Positions 8,302 through 16,841 of a DNA stretch of 23,491 bases are shown piece by piece (the first letter of the stretch is position 1; the number at the start of each line of letters is the position of its first letter). A program made the translations under genes and the position numbers. The notes under the pieces were generated by a model, which was given only the letters and a program-made list of their open reading frames with translations, was not told the origin of the DNA and did not search any database. Location of the stretch: IMG/VR virus record IMGVR_UViG_3300020169_001688, positions 1-23,491 of that record; one strand, given 5' to 3'. This DNA comes from a virus.

Positions 8302-9018
8302 ATGGCTAGAAATACAAGATTAGTTAGTATAAAAGGGTGTCCTATGGTAATATTTGAAGCACCTGAATGCATTTCAGATGAAATTGTTAAGTACAACAAT
8401 TTTTGGGAATATGAAGTATTTGATAAATGGAAACAACACTTTCCAAAAGAAGGATTAATGTTAGATATAGGAGCTAATATTGGAGGACATTGTATACAAT
8501 TTCACCACCATTTCCCTAATTTAAAAATATGGGGTTTTGAACCGTATCCTCCTAATTATGAATTATTAAGAGTAAATGTTGAAAATCTTCAAAATGTTCA
8601 TAGTTTTTCTTTAGGAGTTGGAAGTGGAAATTCTATGGTTCACTTTGGAAATGAATATTCTAAAAATTGTGGATCTGTAATGGTAGTAAATCCGGATGAA
8701 AATTGCTTTACTAAACCTTACTCTAATTTTGTTATAGCTTTAGATACCATTAAATTCCCAGAGCCTGTCAAATTTATTAAAATTGATATTGAAGGTCATG
8801 AATATTCAGCTTTTGAAGGTGCTAAAGAATTATTATTAAGAGATAAACCTTTAGTATGGTTAGAAGATCATGGTCAACCTTTAGGTGAAGGAGATTCAAT
8901 TAAATATCTAGAAGGATTAGGATATAAAATGTTAGATAGTTATTTAGAAAGAGACGATAAATCGTCAACATCCTCAGACTTTTTAATGTACCATCCAGAC
9001 AATGTTTGGTATAAATAA
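8302..9018 (+). CDS. FkbM family methyltransferase
   Basis: This is a SAM-dependent O-methyltransferase of the FkbM type, a family that commonly methylates hydroxyls of sugars and polyketides. SAM motif I is LDIGANIGGH (54-63), followed by GFEPYP (78-83), where the acidic residue binds the SAM ribose. The later IKIDIEGHEYSAFEGA segment is the FkbM signature (KIDvEGhE). The C-terminal part (LVWLEDHG) is also typical. The length of 238 residues is normal. It could methylate a sugar made by the glycan cluster that begins 1.2 kb downstream, but it lies in a separate transcription unit, and a promoter motif begins just after its stop. Confidence 0.9.
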   Translation: MARNTRLVSIKGCPMVIFEAPECISDEIVKYNNFWEYEVFDKWKQHFPKEGLMLDIGANIGGHCIQFHHHFPNLKIWGFEPYPPNYELLRVNVENLQNVHSFSLGVGSGNSMVHFGNEYSKNCGSVMVVNPDENCFTKPYSNFVIALDTIKFPEPVKFIKIDIEGHEYSAFEGAKELLLRDKPLVWLEDHGQPLGEGDSIKYLEGLGYKMLDSYLERDDKSSTSSDFLMYHPDNVWYK

Positions 9019-9019
9019 T

Positions 9020-9051
9020 TAGGATACTCAATAATATTTTCGTATATTTAC
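9020..9051 (+). promoter_or_regulatory. Promoter motif upstream of the nuclease gene
   Basis: TAGG at 9020-9023 (one mismatch to TTGG) is followed after exactly 20 bp by TATATTTA at 9043-9050, then C. TTTTCG directly precedes the box. The 34-base stretch aligns without gaps to the copy at 20620, sharing GGATA and the whole 3' half. Transcription would start near 9057, leaving a leader of only about 14 bases before the TTG start at 9071. Confidence 0.65.
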
Positions 9052-9070
9052 GTCAATAAAATACATAGTT

Positions 9071-10027
9071 TTGGCTAAAAAAAAATTACCTGTAATAGTT
9101 AGAGATATAAGAGAAAATCCCCCAACACCCGTTAATTTTGGTGTTGAAAAAAATATCTCATATTCTCAATTATCAATGTTTACTCAATGTCCTAAAAAAT
9201 GGTCTCTACAATATAGAGATGGTCATAAAATAAGTGAACAAAGTATTCATATGACTTTTGGTACAGCCCTACATGAGGTTTTACAACATTATTTAGATGT
9301 AATGTATGCCAAAAGTGGTGCAGAAGCAGATAGGATTGATATTAATGAATTATTTGAAGATACCTTAAGAGAATGTTATGCTAAAGACTATAAAAAAAAC
9401 AAAAATCAACATTTTAGCACACCTGAGGAGTTAAGAGAATTCTATGAAGATGGGAAAGCTATATTAGATAATTTTAAAAAGAAAAAAGGTGGTTATTTTT
9501 CTAAAAAAGGGTGGTATTTAGTAGGTTGTGAAATACCAATAGTTATGGCGCCTAATTTACGTCTTAACCGCGTTAAATACATGGGTTATTTAGATATCGT
9601 AATGTATCATGAACCAACGAATACATTTAAAATAATCGACATAAAAACGAGTACAAAAGGTTGGAATAAGTACACTAAAAAGGATGAATCCAAACAATTC
9701 CAATTAATACTTTATAAGTACTTTTTTAGTAAACAATATAATATTCCAATTGAAAATATAGAAATTGAATTTTTTATTGTTAGAAGGAAAGTTTATTTAG
9801 ATGGTGAATATCCTCAAAAACGTATACAAACATTTGTACCTGCTTCTGGTAGAAATAAAGTAAACAAAGCTACTAAAAATTTAGATGATTTTATAAATAG
9901 AGCATTTAATTTGGATGGCTCATATAAAGATACTACATTTATGGCAAAACCAAGCAAATGGAATTGTACATTTTGTCCTTATAAAGAAAATAAAGAACTA
10001 TGTAGCGCAGTTGGTAAATCTTTATAA
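9071..10027 (+). CDS. PD-(D/E)XK nuclease with probable 4Fe-4S cluster (Cas4/AddB-like)
   Basis: This is a RecB-family nuclease of 318 residues. The nuclease core comprises E154, D175 in MGYLDIV, D190-x-K192 in IIDIKTS, and the QxxxY helix (Q209-Y213 region). GTALHEV (64-70) is the preceding helix motif. Cysteines C40, C299, C302 and C311 flank the core in the one-plus-three layout that binds an iron-sulphur cluster in Cas4, AddB and similar exonucleases. It likely degrades or resects DNA ends in replication and recombination or in host DNA breakdown. The start is the TTG at 9071, about 14 bases after the predicted transcription start; no ATG lies nearby in frame. Confidence 0.85.
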   Translation: MAKKKLPVIVRDIRENPPTPVNFGVEKNISYSQLSMFTQCPKKWSLQYRDGHKISEQSIHMTFGTALHEVLQHYLDVMYAKSGAEADRIDINELFEDTLRECYAKDYKKNKNQHFSTPEELREFYEDGKAILDNFKKKKGGYFSKKGWYLVGCEIPIVMAPNLRLNRVKYMGYLDIVMYHEPTNTFKIIDIKTSTKGWNKYTKKDESKQFQLILYKYFFSKQYNIPIENIEIEFFIVRRKVYLDGEYPQKRIQTFVPASGRNKVNKATKNLDDFINRAFNLDGSYKDTTFMAKPSKWNCTFCPYKENKELCSAVGKSL

Positions 10028-10041
10028 TCTGCATATATGTA
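10011..10041 (+). promoter_or_regulatory. Promoter motif upstream of the RHH gene and glycan cluster
   Basis: TTGG at 10011 is followed after exactly 20 bp by TATATGTA at 10034-10041, a variant of the TATATTYA box (then TAGAC). The -33 part lies inside the end of the nuclease gene. Transcription would start near 10048, about 20 bases before the ATG at 10070. It is the last clear copy of the motif before 20620, so it may drive the 10 kb in between. Confidence 0.55.
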
Positions 10042-10069
10042 TAGACAAATATATTAAAAAATAATAATT

Positions 10070-10264
10070 ATGTCACAAACAAAAGAAATGACACTTACGA
10101 GTGTAAAAGTAAAAAGCAATTTATTCGAAAATTTTAAAATAGAATGTGTAAAACGGAAATTTAGTTTCCAAAAACTTGCTGATCGAGCTATATTCTTATA
10201 TCTTACAGATGAAGATTTTAGGAAAAAAATTAATAATCAAACTAACTTAGAAATTAAAGACTAA
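10070..10264 (+). CDS. Small ribbon-helix-helix DNA-binding protein
   Basis: This 64-residue protein has an Arc/MetJ-like layout: a short strand (MTLTSVKVKSNLF, residues 7-19), a first helix (ENFKIECVKRK) and a second helix (FQKLADRAIFLYL), then a charged tail. Such proteins bind operators as dimers through the paired strands. It is the first gene after the promoter motif at 10011 and precedes the first glycosyltransferase by seven bases, so it may regulate itself and the glycan genes. The fold is inferred from pattern; alternation of polar and hydrophobic residues in the strand supports it. Confidence 0.65.
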   Translation: MSQTKEMTLTSVKVKSNLFENFKIECVKRKFSFQKLADRAIFLYLTDEDFRKKINNQTNLEIKD

Positions 10265-10271
10265 AACAAAA

Positions 10272-11702
10272 ATGAAAGAAGGTTATATTAAACAAGATAA
10301 TAGAAAGAAAATTCTATTGTTAACTGATGATATTAGAGTACATTCAGGTGTTGCGCAGATTGGTAGAGAAATTATTTCAAAAACTTCTCATCGTTATAAT
10401 TGGTGTCAATTAGCAGGATCAGTCCAACATCCAGAAAAGGGAAAAGTACAAGATATATCAGCAGATATTAACAAACAAGAAGGGATTGAAGATACTTATT
10501 GTAAGTTATATCCCGTAGATGGTTATGGAACTAGTGATATTTTAAGGGAAGTTATTAAAATAGAAAAACCAGATGCAATTCTTTTAATTACAGATCCAAG
10601 ATATTTTAATTGGGTTTTTCAAATGGAAGATGAAATTAGAACTAAAATTCCAATTGCTTATCTTAACATTTGGGATGATATGCCTGCCCCCCAATATAAT
10701 GAGGAATTTTATGAATCTTGTGATGCTTTATTTGGTATTTCAAAACAAACTACAGCAATTAATAAAATTGTTTTAGGAGATAAAGCTAAAGATAAAATTA
10801 TTGAATACATCCCTCATGGTTTAGATAATAAAAAATTCTTCCCAATGGTAGAAAAAGATGAGGAGTTTACAAAGTTTAAAAATCTACTAACTAAGGGTGT
10901 AGAAAAAGACTTTATTTTACTTTTTAATTCAAGAAACATTAGAAGAAAATCTATCCCAGACGCTATTGCAGCTTGGAAATTATTTGTAGATACATTAACT
11001 AAAAAAGAAAAAGAAAAAGTACAATTTATTTTACATACAGACCCTGTAAGTGATGCTGGAACAGATCTACCAGCAGTAATAGATTATATAATGGGTGAAG
11101 ATGATGAAACTGTAGTAATTTCAAACCAAAAACTCCCACATACTCATATGAATTATCTTTATAATATGGCTGATGGGGTTATATTATTATCTTCAGCTGA
11201 GGGTTGGGGATTAGCATTAACTGAATCTTTACTTACAGGAACACCTATTATTGCTAATGTAACTGGAGGTATGCAAGACCAAATGAGATTTGTTGATGAA
11301 AATGGAAATTGGTATACTAATTCAAAAGAAATACCATCAAATCAATTTGGTACATATAAAGAGCATGGAATATGGGCACTACCAGTTTTTCCAAAAGCAG
11401 TAGGTATGGTAGGTTCACCTATGACACCTTATATTTGGGATAGTAGATGTGATTTTAGAGATGCTAAAGATAGAATTATTGAATTATACAAAATGCCTAA
11501 AGAACAAAGATTTACGCAAGGTAATGCTGGTAGAGAATGGGCTTTAAGTGATGAAGCTGGGTTTACAGCTGAACATATGGGTAATAGATTTATTGATGGA
11601 ATGGAAAAATTATTTTCAACTTGGATGCCTAGAGAAAATTTCACATTTTGGAAAGATACAGATTACAAATCAAGAAAACTTAATCATAAATTAGAATATT
11701 AA
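10272..11702 (+). CDS. Glycosyltransferase, GT4-like (GT-B fold)
   Basis: This GT-B glycosyltransferase transfers a sugar from a nucleotide donor. It has 476 residues. The N-terminal Rossmann domain begins ILLLTDDIRVHSGVAQIG, with the glycine-containing loop typical of GT4. The donor-binding half starts around KDFILLFNSRNIRRK and carries the EX7E motif E310-GWGLALT-E318, followed by TGTPIIANVTGG. That motif contacts the donor phosphate and ribose. The acceptor is unknown. It opens the glycan cluster, follows the RHH gene closely, and its stop abuts the next glycosyltransferase. Confidence 0.9.
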   Translation: MKEGYIKQDNRKKILLLTDDIRVHSGVAQIGREIISKTSHRYNWCQLAGSVQHPEKGKVQDISADINKQEGIEDTYCKLYPVDGYGTSDILREVIKIEKPDAILLITDPRYFNWVFQMEDEIRTKIPIAYLNIWDDMPAPQYNEEFYESCDALFGISKQTTAINKIVLGDKAKDKIIEYIPHGLDNKKFFPMVEKDEEFTKFKNLLTKGVEKDFILLFNSRNIRRKSIPDAIAAWKLFVDTLTKKEKEKVQFILHTDPVSDAGTDLPAVIDYIMGEDDETVVISNQKLPHTHMNYLYNMADGVILLSSAEGWGLALTESLLTGTPIIANVTGGMQDQMRFVDENGNWYTNSKEIPSNQFGTYKEHGIWALPVFPKAVGMVGSPMTPYIWDSRCDFRDAKDRIIELYKMPKEQRFTQGNAGREWALSDEAGFTAEHMGNRFIDGMEKLFSTWMPRENFTFWKDTDYKSRKLNHKLEY

Positions 11703-13007
11703 ATGAAGAATACATTTGTTATAAGCGCTCCAGTTGATACTTACTCAGGTTACGGAGCCCGAAGTAGAGATTTTGTGAAAGCATTAATTGAGTCAGATAA
11801 ATATGATATTAAAATTATCCCTCAAAGATGGGGAGATACTAGAAAAGGATTTTTAGATGATTTTCCAGAATGGAACTTTATGAGAGAATATCTCACCCCT
11901 CAACTAACGTCAAAACCCGATATTTGGTGTCAAGTAACAGTACCCAATGAATTCCAAGCTGTAGGCATATATAACATTGGTCTAACGGCAGGTATCGAAA
12001 CTACAGCATGTGCCCCTCAATGGATTGAAGGGTGTAATAGAATGGATATGATACTTACATCCTCAAACCATTCTAAACAAGTATTCGAAAATACTTCATT
12101 TGAGATACAAGATAAAAATACAGGTAAAAAAGGTGAATTAAAATGTACTACCCCAGTAAACGTATTGTTTGAGGGAGCTAATTTAGAAATTTATAAACCG
12201 GTTAAAGAATTCACAAATAAAAAGTTATATGATCATATTAAGGATATTCCTGAGAAATTTGCTTATTTATTTGTTGGTCATTGGTTACAAGGAAGTTTAG
12301 GGCATGATAGAAAAAATGTAGGTTTATTAATTAAAGCTTTTTATGAAGTATATAAAAATAAAAAAAATTCACCGGCATTAATTTTAAAAACCTCAATAGG
12401 GAAGGGATCACATATGGATAGGAGAGAAATACTTAAAAGAATGAAAAGTATTAGAGATACTCTCCCAAAAACAGACAGATTACCTTCAATTTATTTAATT
12501 CATGGGGATCTATCAGATGCTGAAATTAATGAATTATACCACAACCCAAAAGTAAAAGCTATGATTAGTGCTACTAAAGGTGAGGGATTTGGAAGACCAT
12601 TATTAGAGTTTGCTTTAACAGGTAAACCCACAATAGCAACAGCTTGGTCAGGCCATATTGATTTTTTAAATCCTAAATTAGCACCTTTAATGGGGGGTAA
12701 ATTAAATAACTTAGATCAATCATCAATACAGAAAGATGTACTTATTGAAGGTTCACAATGGTTTGATGTAGACCATCAACATTTGGGTCACTTTTTAACA
12801 GATGTTAAGAAAAATTATAAAACTTGGAATCAAAAATCAAAAACATTAGCTGGTAGATTAAAGAAAAACTTTAGTTATGAAGCTATGAAATCTTTATTAA
12901 TTGAGATTTTAGATGATAATGTTAGTGTTCCAACACAAATTCAATTAAACCTCCCAGAAGTTAAAAAATCTGGATTACCTAAATTAGAATTACCAATACT
13001 AAAATAA
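11703..13007 (+). CDS. Glycosyltransferase, GT4-like (GT-B fold)
   Basis: This second GT-B enzyme of 434 residues starts immediately after the preceding stop. The N-terminus has SAPVDTYSGYGARSRDF, a typical acceptor-side loop. The donor-side half includes YLFVGHWLQGS and the EX7E motif E294-GFGRPLL-E302, then TGKPTIATAWSGH. The strings of lysines between 350 and 400 are likely surface helices. It probably adds the next sugar in the same glycan as its upstream neighbour, although the two are not close duplicates. The donor sugar cannot be read from sequence. Confidence 0.88.
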   Translation: MKNTFVISAPVDTYSGYGARSRDFVKALIESDKYDIKIIPQRWGDTRKGFLDDFPEWNFMREYLTPQLTSKPDIWCQVTVPNEFQAVGIYNIGLTAGIETTACAPQWIEGCNRMDMILTSSNHSKQVFENTSFEIQDKNTGKKGELKCTTPVNVLFEGANLEIYKPVKEFTNKKLYDHIKDIPEKFAYLFVGHWLQGSLGHDRKNVGLLIKAFYEVYKNKKNSPALILKTSIGKGSHMDRREILKRMKSIRDTLPKTDRLPSIYLIHGDLSDAEINELYHNPKVKAMISATKGEGFGRPLLEFALTGKPTIATAWSGHIDFLNPKLAPLMGGKLNNLDQSSIQKDVLIEGSQWFDVDHQHLGHFLTDVKKNYKTWNQKSKTLAGRLKKNFSYEAMKSLLIEILDDNVSVPTQIQLNLPEVKKSGLPKLELPILK

Positions 13008-13008
13008 A

Positions 13009-13470
13009 ATGGACGATTTAAAAACGTGTGATAGATGTGGCTCAGATGCTTGCTATGTACAAGAAGTAAATGAAAAAATAAAAAATTACCAATGCTATGG
13101 TTGTGGTTTTATTACTAATAGCTTATTAGTAAAAGATACTGAATTTTTTGAAGAACAAATGGAATTACTCCCAAATCTTTATAAAGAATTAATGGGTGAG
13201 GATGATGATGGTAAAATTTGGATGCCTTCAACAGTTAATATGCCTACAAAAGGAATGATATTTGCTAATGGTAAAAGTATTGAAAATTGGAAGTGGGCTG
13301 CTGTATTAGCTATACCCGTAAAGGACGAAGAAAAAGAAAAATATCCAATACCAAATAAGGAAGGGGAATTTTATGAGTGGAGAATGGATATGAATAATGT
13401 AAAGGAATTCCCAGAAACAGATTATATAGAAGCTTTAGATTATATTGGAATTTTTAACCCTGAGAATTAA
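13009..13470 (+). CDS. Zinc-ribbon protein of unknown function, 153 aa
   Basis: The N-terminus holds a zinc ribbon: C7-x2-C10 and C29-x2-C32, with an extra C15. The remaining 120 residues are acidic and mixed, with WKWAAVLAIPV followed by a lysine/glutamate stretch and EFYEWRMDM. I do not recognise the domain. It overlaps the following epimerase start by one base (TAATG) and lies between glycosyltransferases and epimerases, so it is co-expressed with sugar genes. Zinc-ribbon proteins of this sort can bind nucleic acid or protein; no function is assigned. Confidence 0.75.
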   Translation: MDDLKTCDRCGSDACYVQEVNEKIKNYQCYGCGFITNSLLVKDTEFFEEQMELLPNLYKELMGEDDDGKIWMPSTVNMPTKGMIFANGKSIENWKWAAVLAIPVKDEEKEKYPIPNKEGEFYEWRMDMNNVKEFPETDYIEALDYIGIFNPEN

Positions 13471-14351
13471 TGAAAGTATTAGTAACAGGTGGTGCAGGTT
13501 TTATTGGTCACAATTTAGTATGGAGACTTTTAGATGAAGGGCATGAAGTTCAATCATTAGATAATTATTCTACAGGTACAGTTAAAAATGAAGTTGATGG
13601 TTGCAAATATTGGCATGGTGACATTTCAACAATAACTAATCTTAATAAAGATTTTGATTTAATATTCCACTTAGCTGCTCAATCTAGAGTACAACCTTCA
13701 TTTGATAATCCAACTAAAACGTTTAGGGTAAATGTAGAAGGAACTGAAACTGTGTGTAAATTTGCTCTTGATATAGGAGCAAAAGTAGTATATGCGGGTT
13801 CATCTTCAAAACACCATAATCCAGCAACTTCACCCTATGCTATGTACAAATACTTAGGTGAGGGAGTATGTAATTTATATAAAGAATCATTTGGGGTAAA
13901 TATTGAGGTTTGTAGATTTTACAATGTATATGGTCCCGGTGAAGCATTAGATGAAAAAAATGGCAATGTAATTGGTATTTGGAGATCTAGGATATCAAGG
14001 GAATCTCATATTGAGATTGTTGGGGATGGAGAACAAAAAAGAGATTTTACTCATGTGGATGATATTGTAGATGGATTATATAGAATTGGTTTATCTAATT
14101 TTTATACAGGTGAAGCTGATTTTCAAAGGCCATCATCAATTAAAGCTTGGGAATTAGGGACTGGAGTTAATTATTCTATTAAAGAATTAGCAGAAACTTT
14201 CCAAAATAAAACAGGCTGCGCCATTAAATTTACTACAGACCAACCAGGTAATTATAGAAAAACTTTATGTACTGATACTACAGCACAGGATATTTTAGGT
14301 TGGAAACCTAAAGACCAATTATTATATTATATTAATAATTTAAAATTCTAA
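13470..14351 (+). CDS. NAD-dependent sugar nucleotide epimerase/dehydratase (extended SDR)
   Basis: This extended short-chain dehydrogenase is similar to UDP-glucose 4-epimerase and related enzymes. The NAD-binding GGAGFIG is at 7-13, and the acidic residue after the second strand is in SLDNYSTG. HLAAQSRV follows the fourth strand. The catalytic YxxxK is Y123-AMY-K127, preceded by SSS, and RFYNVYGPGE is the usual substrate-side motif. At 293 residues it is slightly short for the family. It probably changes the stereochemistry of a nucleotide sugar used by the surrounding glycosyltransferases. Epimerase versus dehydratase cannot be settled by eye. Confidence 0.9.
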   Translation: MKVLVTGGAGFIGHNLVWRLLDEGHEVQSLDNYSTGTVKNEVDGCKYWHGDISTITNLNKDFDLIFHLAAQSRVQPSFDNPTKTFRVNVEGTETVCKFALDIGAKVVYAGSSSKHHNPATSPYAMYKYLGEGVCNLYKESFGVNIEVCRFYNVYGPGEALDEKNGNVIGIWRSRISRESHIEIVGDGEQKRDFTHVDDIVDGLYRIGLSNFYTGEADFQRPSSIKAWELGTGVNYSIKELAETFQNKTGCAIKFTTDQPGNYRKTLCTDTTAQDILGWKPKDQLLYYINNLKF

Positions 14352-14975
14352 ATGAAAATAAGCTACGCTATAACAGTTTGTAATGAAGCTGTAGAAATAC
14401 AAAGATTAATATCATTTCTCCTAGAAAATAAAAGAAGTGAAGATGAAGTAGTAGTACTATTTGATTCTAAAAACGGAACTAACACTGTTGAAGAATATTT
14501 AAGATCTCATTCTATTAATGGTGAATTTATTTGGCATAAAAAAGAATTTGAAGGACATTTTGCTGATTGGAAAAATTATTTAACTTCTTTATGTGATGGT
14601 GATTTTATATTTCAAATTGATGCTGATGAAATACCCCATCAAACTTTAATTGAATACCTCCCAGAAATTATTGATAGTAATCCTAAAAATGAAGTAATCA
14701 GAGTACCAAGGGTAAATACAGTACATGGTTTAACTGAAGAATATGAAAGACAGTGGGGTTGGAGAGTAAATGCTTTAGGTTGGGTTAATTGGCCTGATTT
14801 TCAATGGAGAATTTATAAAAATCACCCTAAAATTAAATGGGTTAATAAAGTACATGAAGTATTAGAAGGTTATGATACATGGTCTAACCTAAATGAAGTT
14901 GAAGAATTTGCTTTATACCACCCAAAAGATATAGAAAGACAAGTAAAACAAAATAATTATTATAATACCCTCTAA
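14352..14975 (+). CDS. Glycosyltransferase family 2 (GT-A fold)
   Basis: This is a short GT2 enzyme of 207 residues. It begins ISYAITVCNEAVEIQRL, the usual first strand and helix, and has the metal- and donor-binding DxD as D90-A-D92 in FQIDADE. The end (KVHEVLEGYDTW, then LYHPKD) recalls GT2 proteins of the WaaE/SunS kind, in which the acceptor-side histidine motif follows the core. It lacks a membrane segment, so it is likely cytoplasmic. It begins directly after the epimerase stop. Confidence 0.87.
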   Translation: MKISYAITVCNEAVEIQRLISFLLENKRSEDEVVVLFDSKNGTNTVEEYLRSHSINGEFIWHKKEFEGHFADWKNYLTSLCDGDFIFQIDADEIPHQTLIEYLPEIIDSNPKNEVIRVPRVNTVHGLTEEYERQWGWRVNALGWVNWPDFQWRIYKNHPKIKWVNKVHEVLEGYDTWSNLNEVEEFALYHPKDIERQVKQNNYYNTL

Positions 14976-14976
14976 T

Positions 14977-15801
14977 ATGAAAATAGGAATAATAGGACAA
15001 GGTTTTGTTGGTAATGCAATTTATCAAAAGTTTAGTAAATATTATGATGTTAAAACATATGATATTAAAGGTATGATTCATTGTAATAGTAGTGAACAAG
15101 AAACATTAGATAACGAAATAGTATTTATATGTTTACCAACACCAATGAGTGCAGAAGGTAATTGCCATACAGATATCGTTGAAGCAGCTATTAAACGTGT
15201 ATTTGAATTTGGAGTTGCTAAAACAGTAGTTATTAAATCAACTGTACCCCCAGGTACGTGTGCAAAATGGAATAAGCAATTTAATTCACTTGATGTTGTA
15301 TTTAATCCTGAGTTTTTAACTGAAGCAAATGCTGTGCAGGATTTTGAAAACCAAACTAGAATTATATTAGGAGGACCAAGACCTGCTACTACTAAATTAA
15401 AACAACTATATTCTAAAGTATTTCCTAAAGCAGCTATTGTTAAAACAGATTCATCATATGCTGAAATGGTCAAATATGTTACTAATAGTTTTCTAGCAAC
15501 TAAAGTATCATTTGCAAATGAAATGTATCAAATATGCGGTGCTTTAGATATTGATTATGATAAAGTTGTAGAATATGCTACATATGATGAAAGATTAGGT
15601 AAATCACATTGGAATACACCAGGACCTGATGGAGACTTTGGATATGGTGGGCATTGTTTCCCAAAGGATGTTAAAGCATTAATTCATTTAGCAGAAGAAT
15701 TGGAATTGCATCCAACTATGTTAAGAGCCACCGATAAGAAAAACAATGTGGTTCGAAAAAATAGGGATTGGGAAAAAATGAAAGGAAGAGCAATTATATA
15801 A
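14977..15801 (+). CDS. UDP-glucose/GDP-mannose 6-dehydrogenase family, short form lacking the C-terminal domain
   Basis: This enzyme oxidises a nucleotide sugar to its uronic acid using NAD. The Rossmann motif GQGFVG is at 7-12, followed by FICLPTPM. KSTVPPGT and FNPEFLTE are family signatures, and the catalytic cysteine is C227 in GYGGHCFPKD. Only 47 residues follow that cysteine, so the protein is 274 aa rather than the usual 390-450 and lacks the C-terminal UDP-binding domain. No frameshift remnant of that domain is seen downstream. The product, such as UDP-glucuronate, could be a substrate for the neighbouring epimerases. Activity of the short form is uncertain. Confidence 0.88.
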   Translation: MKIGIIGQGFVGNAIYQKFSKYYDVKTYDIKGMIHCNSSEQETLDNEIVFICLPTPMSAEGNCHTDIVEAAIKRVFEFGVAKTVVIKSTVPPGTCAKWNKQFNSLDVVFNPEFLTEANAVQDFENQTRIILGGPRPATTKLKQLYSKVFPKAAIVKTDSSYAEMVKYVTNSFLATKVSFANEMYQICGALDIDYDKVVEYATYDERLGKSHWNTPGPDGDFGYGGHCFPKDVKALIHLAEELELHPTMLRATDKKNNVVRKNRDWEKMKGRAII

Positions 15802-15812
15802 TTATTAAAAAA

Positions 15813-16841
15813 ATGGACAAACAAAAAACAGTATTAATTACAGGAGTAGCAGGACTACTAGGAAGTAGATTAGCAGATTGGATTATTGAAAACAAACCAG
15901 AATATAAAGTAGTAGGTATTGATGATTTAAGTGGTGGTTTTGAAGAAAACATTAACCCAAAAGTAGATTTTTGGACAATGAACCTTACAGAACATCCAAT
16001 TGAAAATTGTTTTGAAGTAAATAATTTTGATTATGTATTTCATTTTGCTGCTTATGCTGCTGAAGGATTATCTCCATTTATTCGTTGCTACAACTATGAT
16101 AATAACTTAAAATCTACAGCCCGCATAGTTAATGAGTGTATAAAACACGACGTTAAAAGACTGGTATTCACGTCAACTCTCGCAGTATATGGGCATGGTG
16201 ATGGTGGAATATTTGATGAATCCCAAAGACAATCTCCAATTGATCCTTATGGTGTAGCTAAATATGCTTGTGAAATGGATATTCAAATTGCTGGAGAACA
16301 GCATGGTTTAGATTGGTGTATTGTTAGACCCCACAATGTATATGGTATTAAACAAAATATTTGGGATAAGTATAGAAATGTATTAGGTATTTGGATGTAT
16401 CAACATTTAAATGGTATGCCTATGACCATATTTGGTGATGGTGAACAAACACGAGCCTTTAGTTTTATAGACGATTCTCTTGAACCTTTATTTAATGCTG
16501 CTGTTAGACCCGAAGCTAGTAATGAAATTATTAATTTAGGGGGTATTGAAGAAATTTCAATAAATGATGCTAATAAGCTTTTATGTAAAGTAATAGGTGA
16601 AGATGCTGAAGTTCAACATTTAGAGGGTAGACATGAAGTAAAACACTCAATTCCAACTTACCAAAAATCAATAGATATATTAGGGTTTAAATACAAAACC
16701 TCAATGATTGATGGTTTAACCCAAATGTGGGAATGGGCTAAAGAACAACCTATGAGAAATAGATTTGTATGGCCAAGTTATGAATTAGAAAAAGGAATAT
16801 ATAGTTTTTGGAAAAATGAAACTAAAAAATCTAATAAATAA
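15813..16841 (+). CDS. NAD-dependent sugar nucleotide epimerase/dehydratase (extended SDR)
   Basis: This is the second extended SDR of the cluster. Using the ATG at 15813 (342 aa), GVAGLLG at 11-17 is the NAD-binding loop, FHFAAYAAEG follows the fourth strand, and the catalytic pair is Y146-GVA-K150. RPHNVYG and FGDGEQTR are conserved substrate-side motifs of UDP-glucose 4-epimerase-like enzymes. An in-frame ATG at 15768 would add 15 residues (overlapping the dehydrogenase) before the Rossmann strand, so 15813 is preferred; it has an A-rich leader. The long C-terminus extends beyond the core. It could work in sequence with the dehydrogenase immediately upstream. Confidence 0.9.
   Translation: MDKQKTVLITGVAGLLGSRLADWIIENKPEYKVVGIDDLSGGFEENINPKVDFWTMNLTEHPIENCFEVNNFDYVFHFAAYAAEGLSPFIRCYNYDNNLKSTARIVNECIKHDVKRLVFTSTLAVYGHGDGGIFDESQRQSPIDPYGVAKYACEMDIQIAGEQHGLDWCIVRPHNVYGIKQNIWDKYRNVLGIWMYQHLNGMPMTIFGDGEQTRAFSFIDDSLEPLFNAAVRPEASNEIINLGGIEEISINDANKLLCKVIGEDAEVQHLEGRHEVKHSIPTYQKSIDILGFKYKTSMIDGLTQMWEWAKEQPMRNRFVWPSYELEKGIYSFWKNETKKSNK

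Noticed and set aside
11429-11644. 71-codon minus-strand frame within the first glycosyltransferase
   Set aside because: Antisense shadow with no motif or start signal.
15078-15473. 131-codon open frame on the minus strand
   Set aside because: It lies wholly inside the dehydrogenase gene, whose motifs and catalytic cysteine are clear; no leader, promoter or known motif on the minus strand.
15768-15812. Upstream ATG extending the second epimerase by 15 residues
   Set aside because: It would overlap the dehydrogenase gene and place a lysine-rich extension before the Rossmann strand; the ATG at 15813 has the usual A-rich leader.
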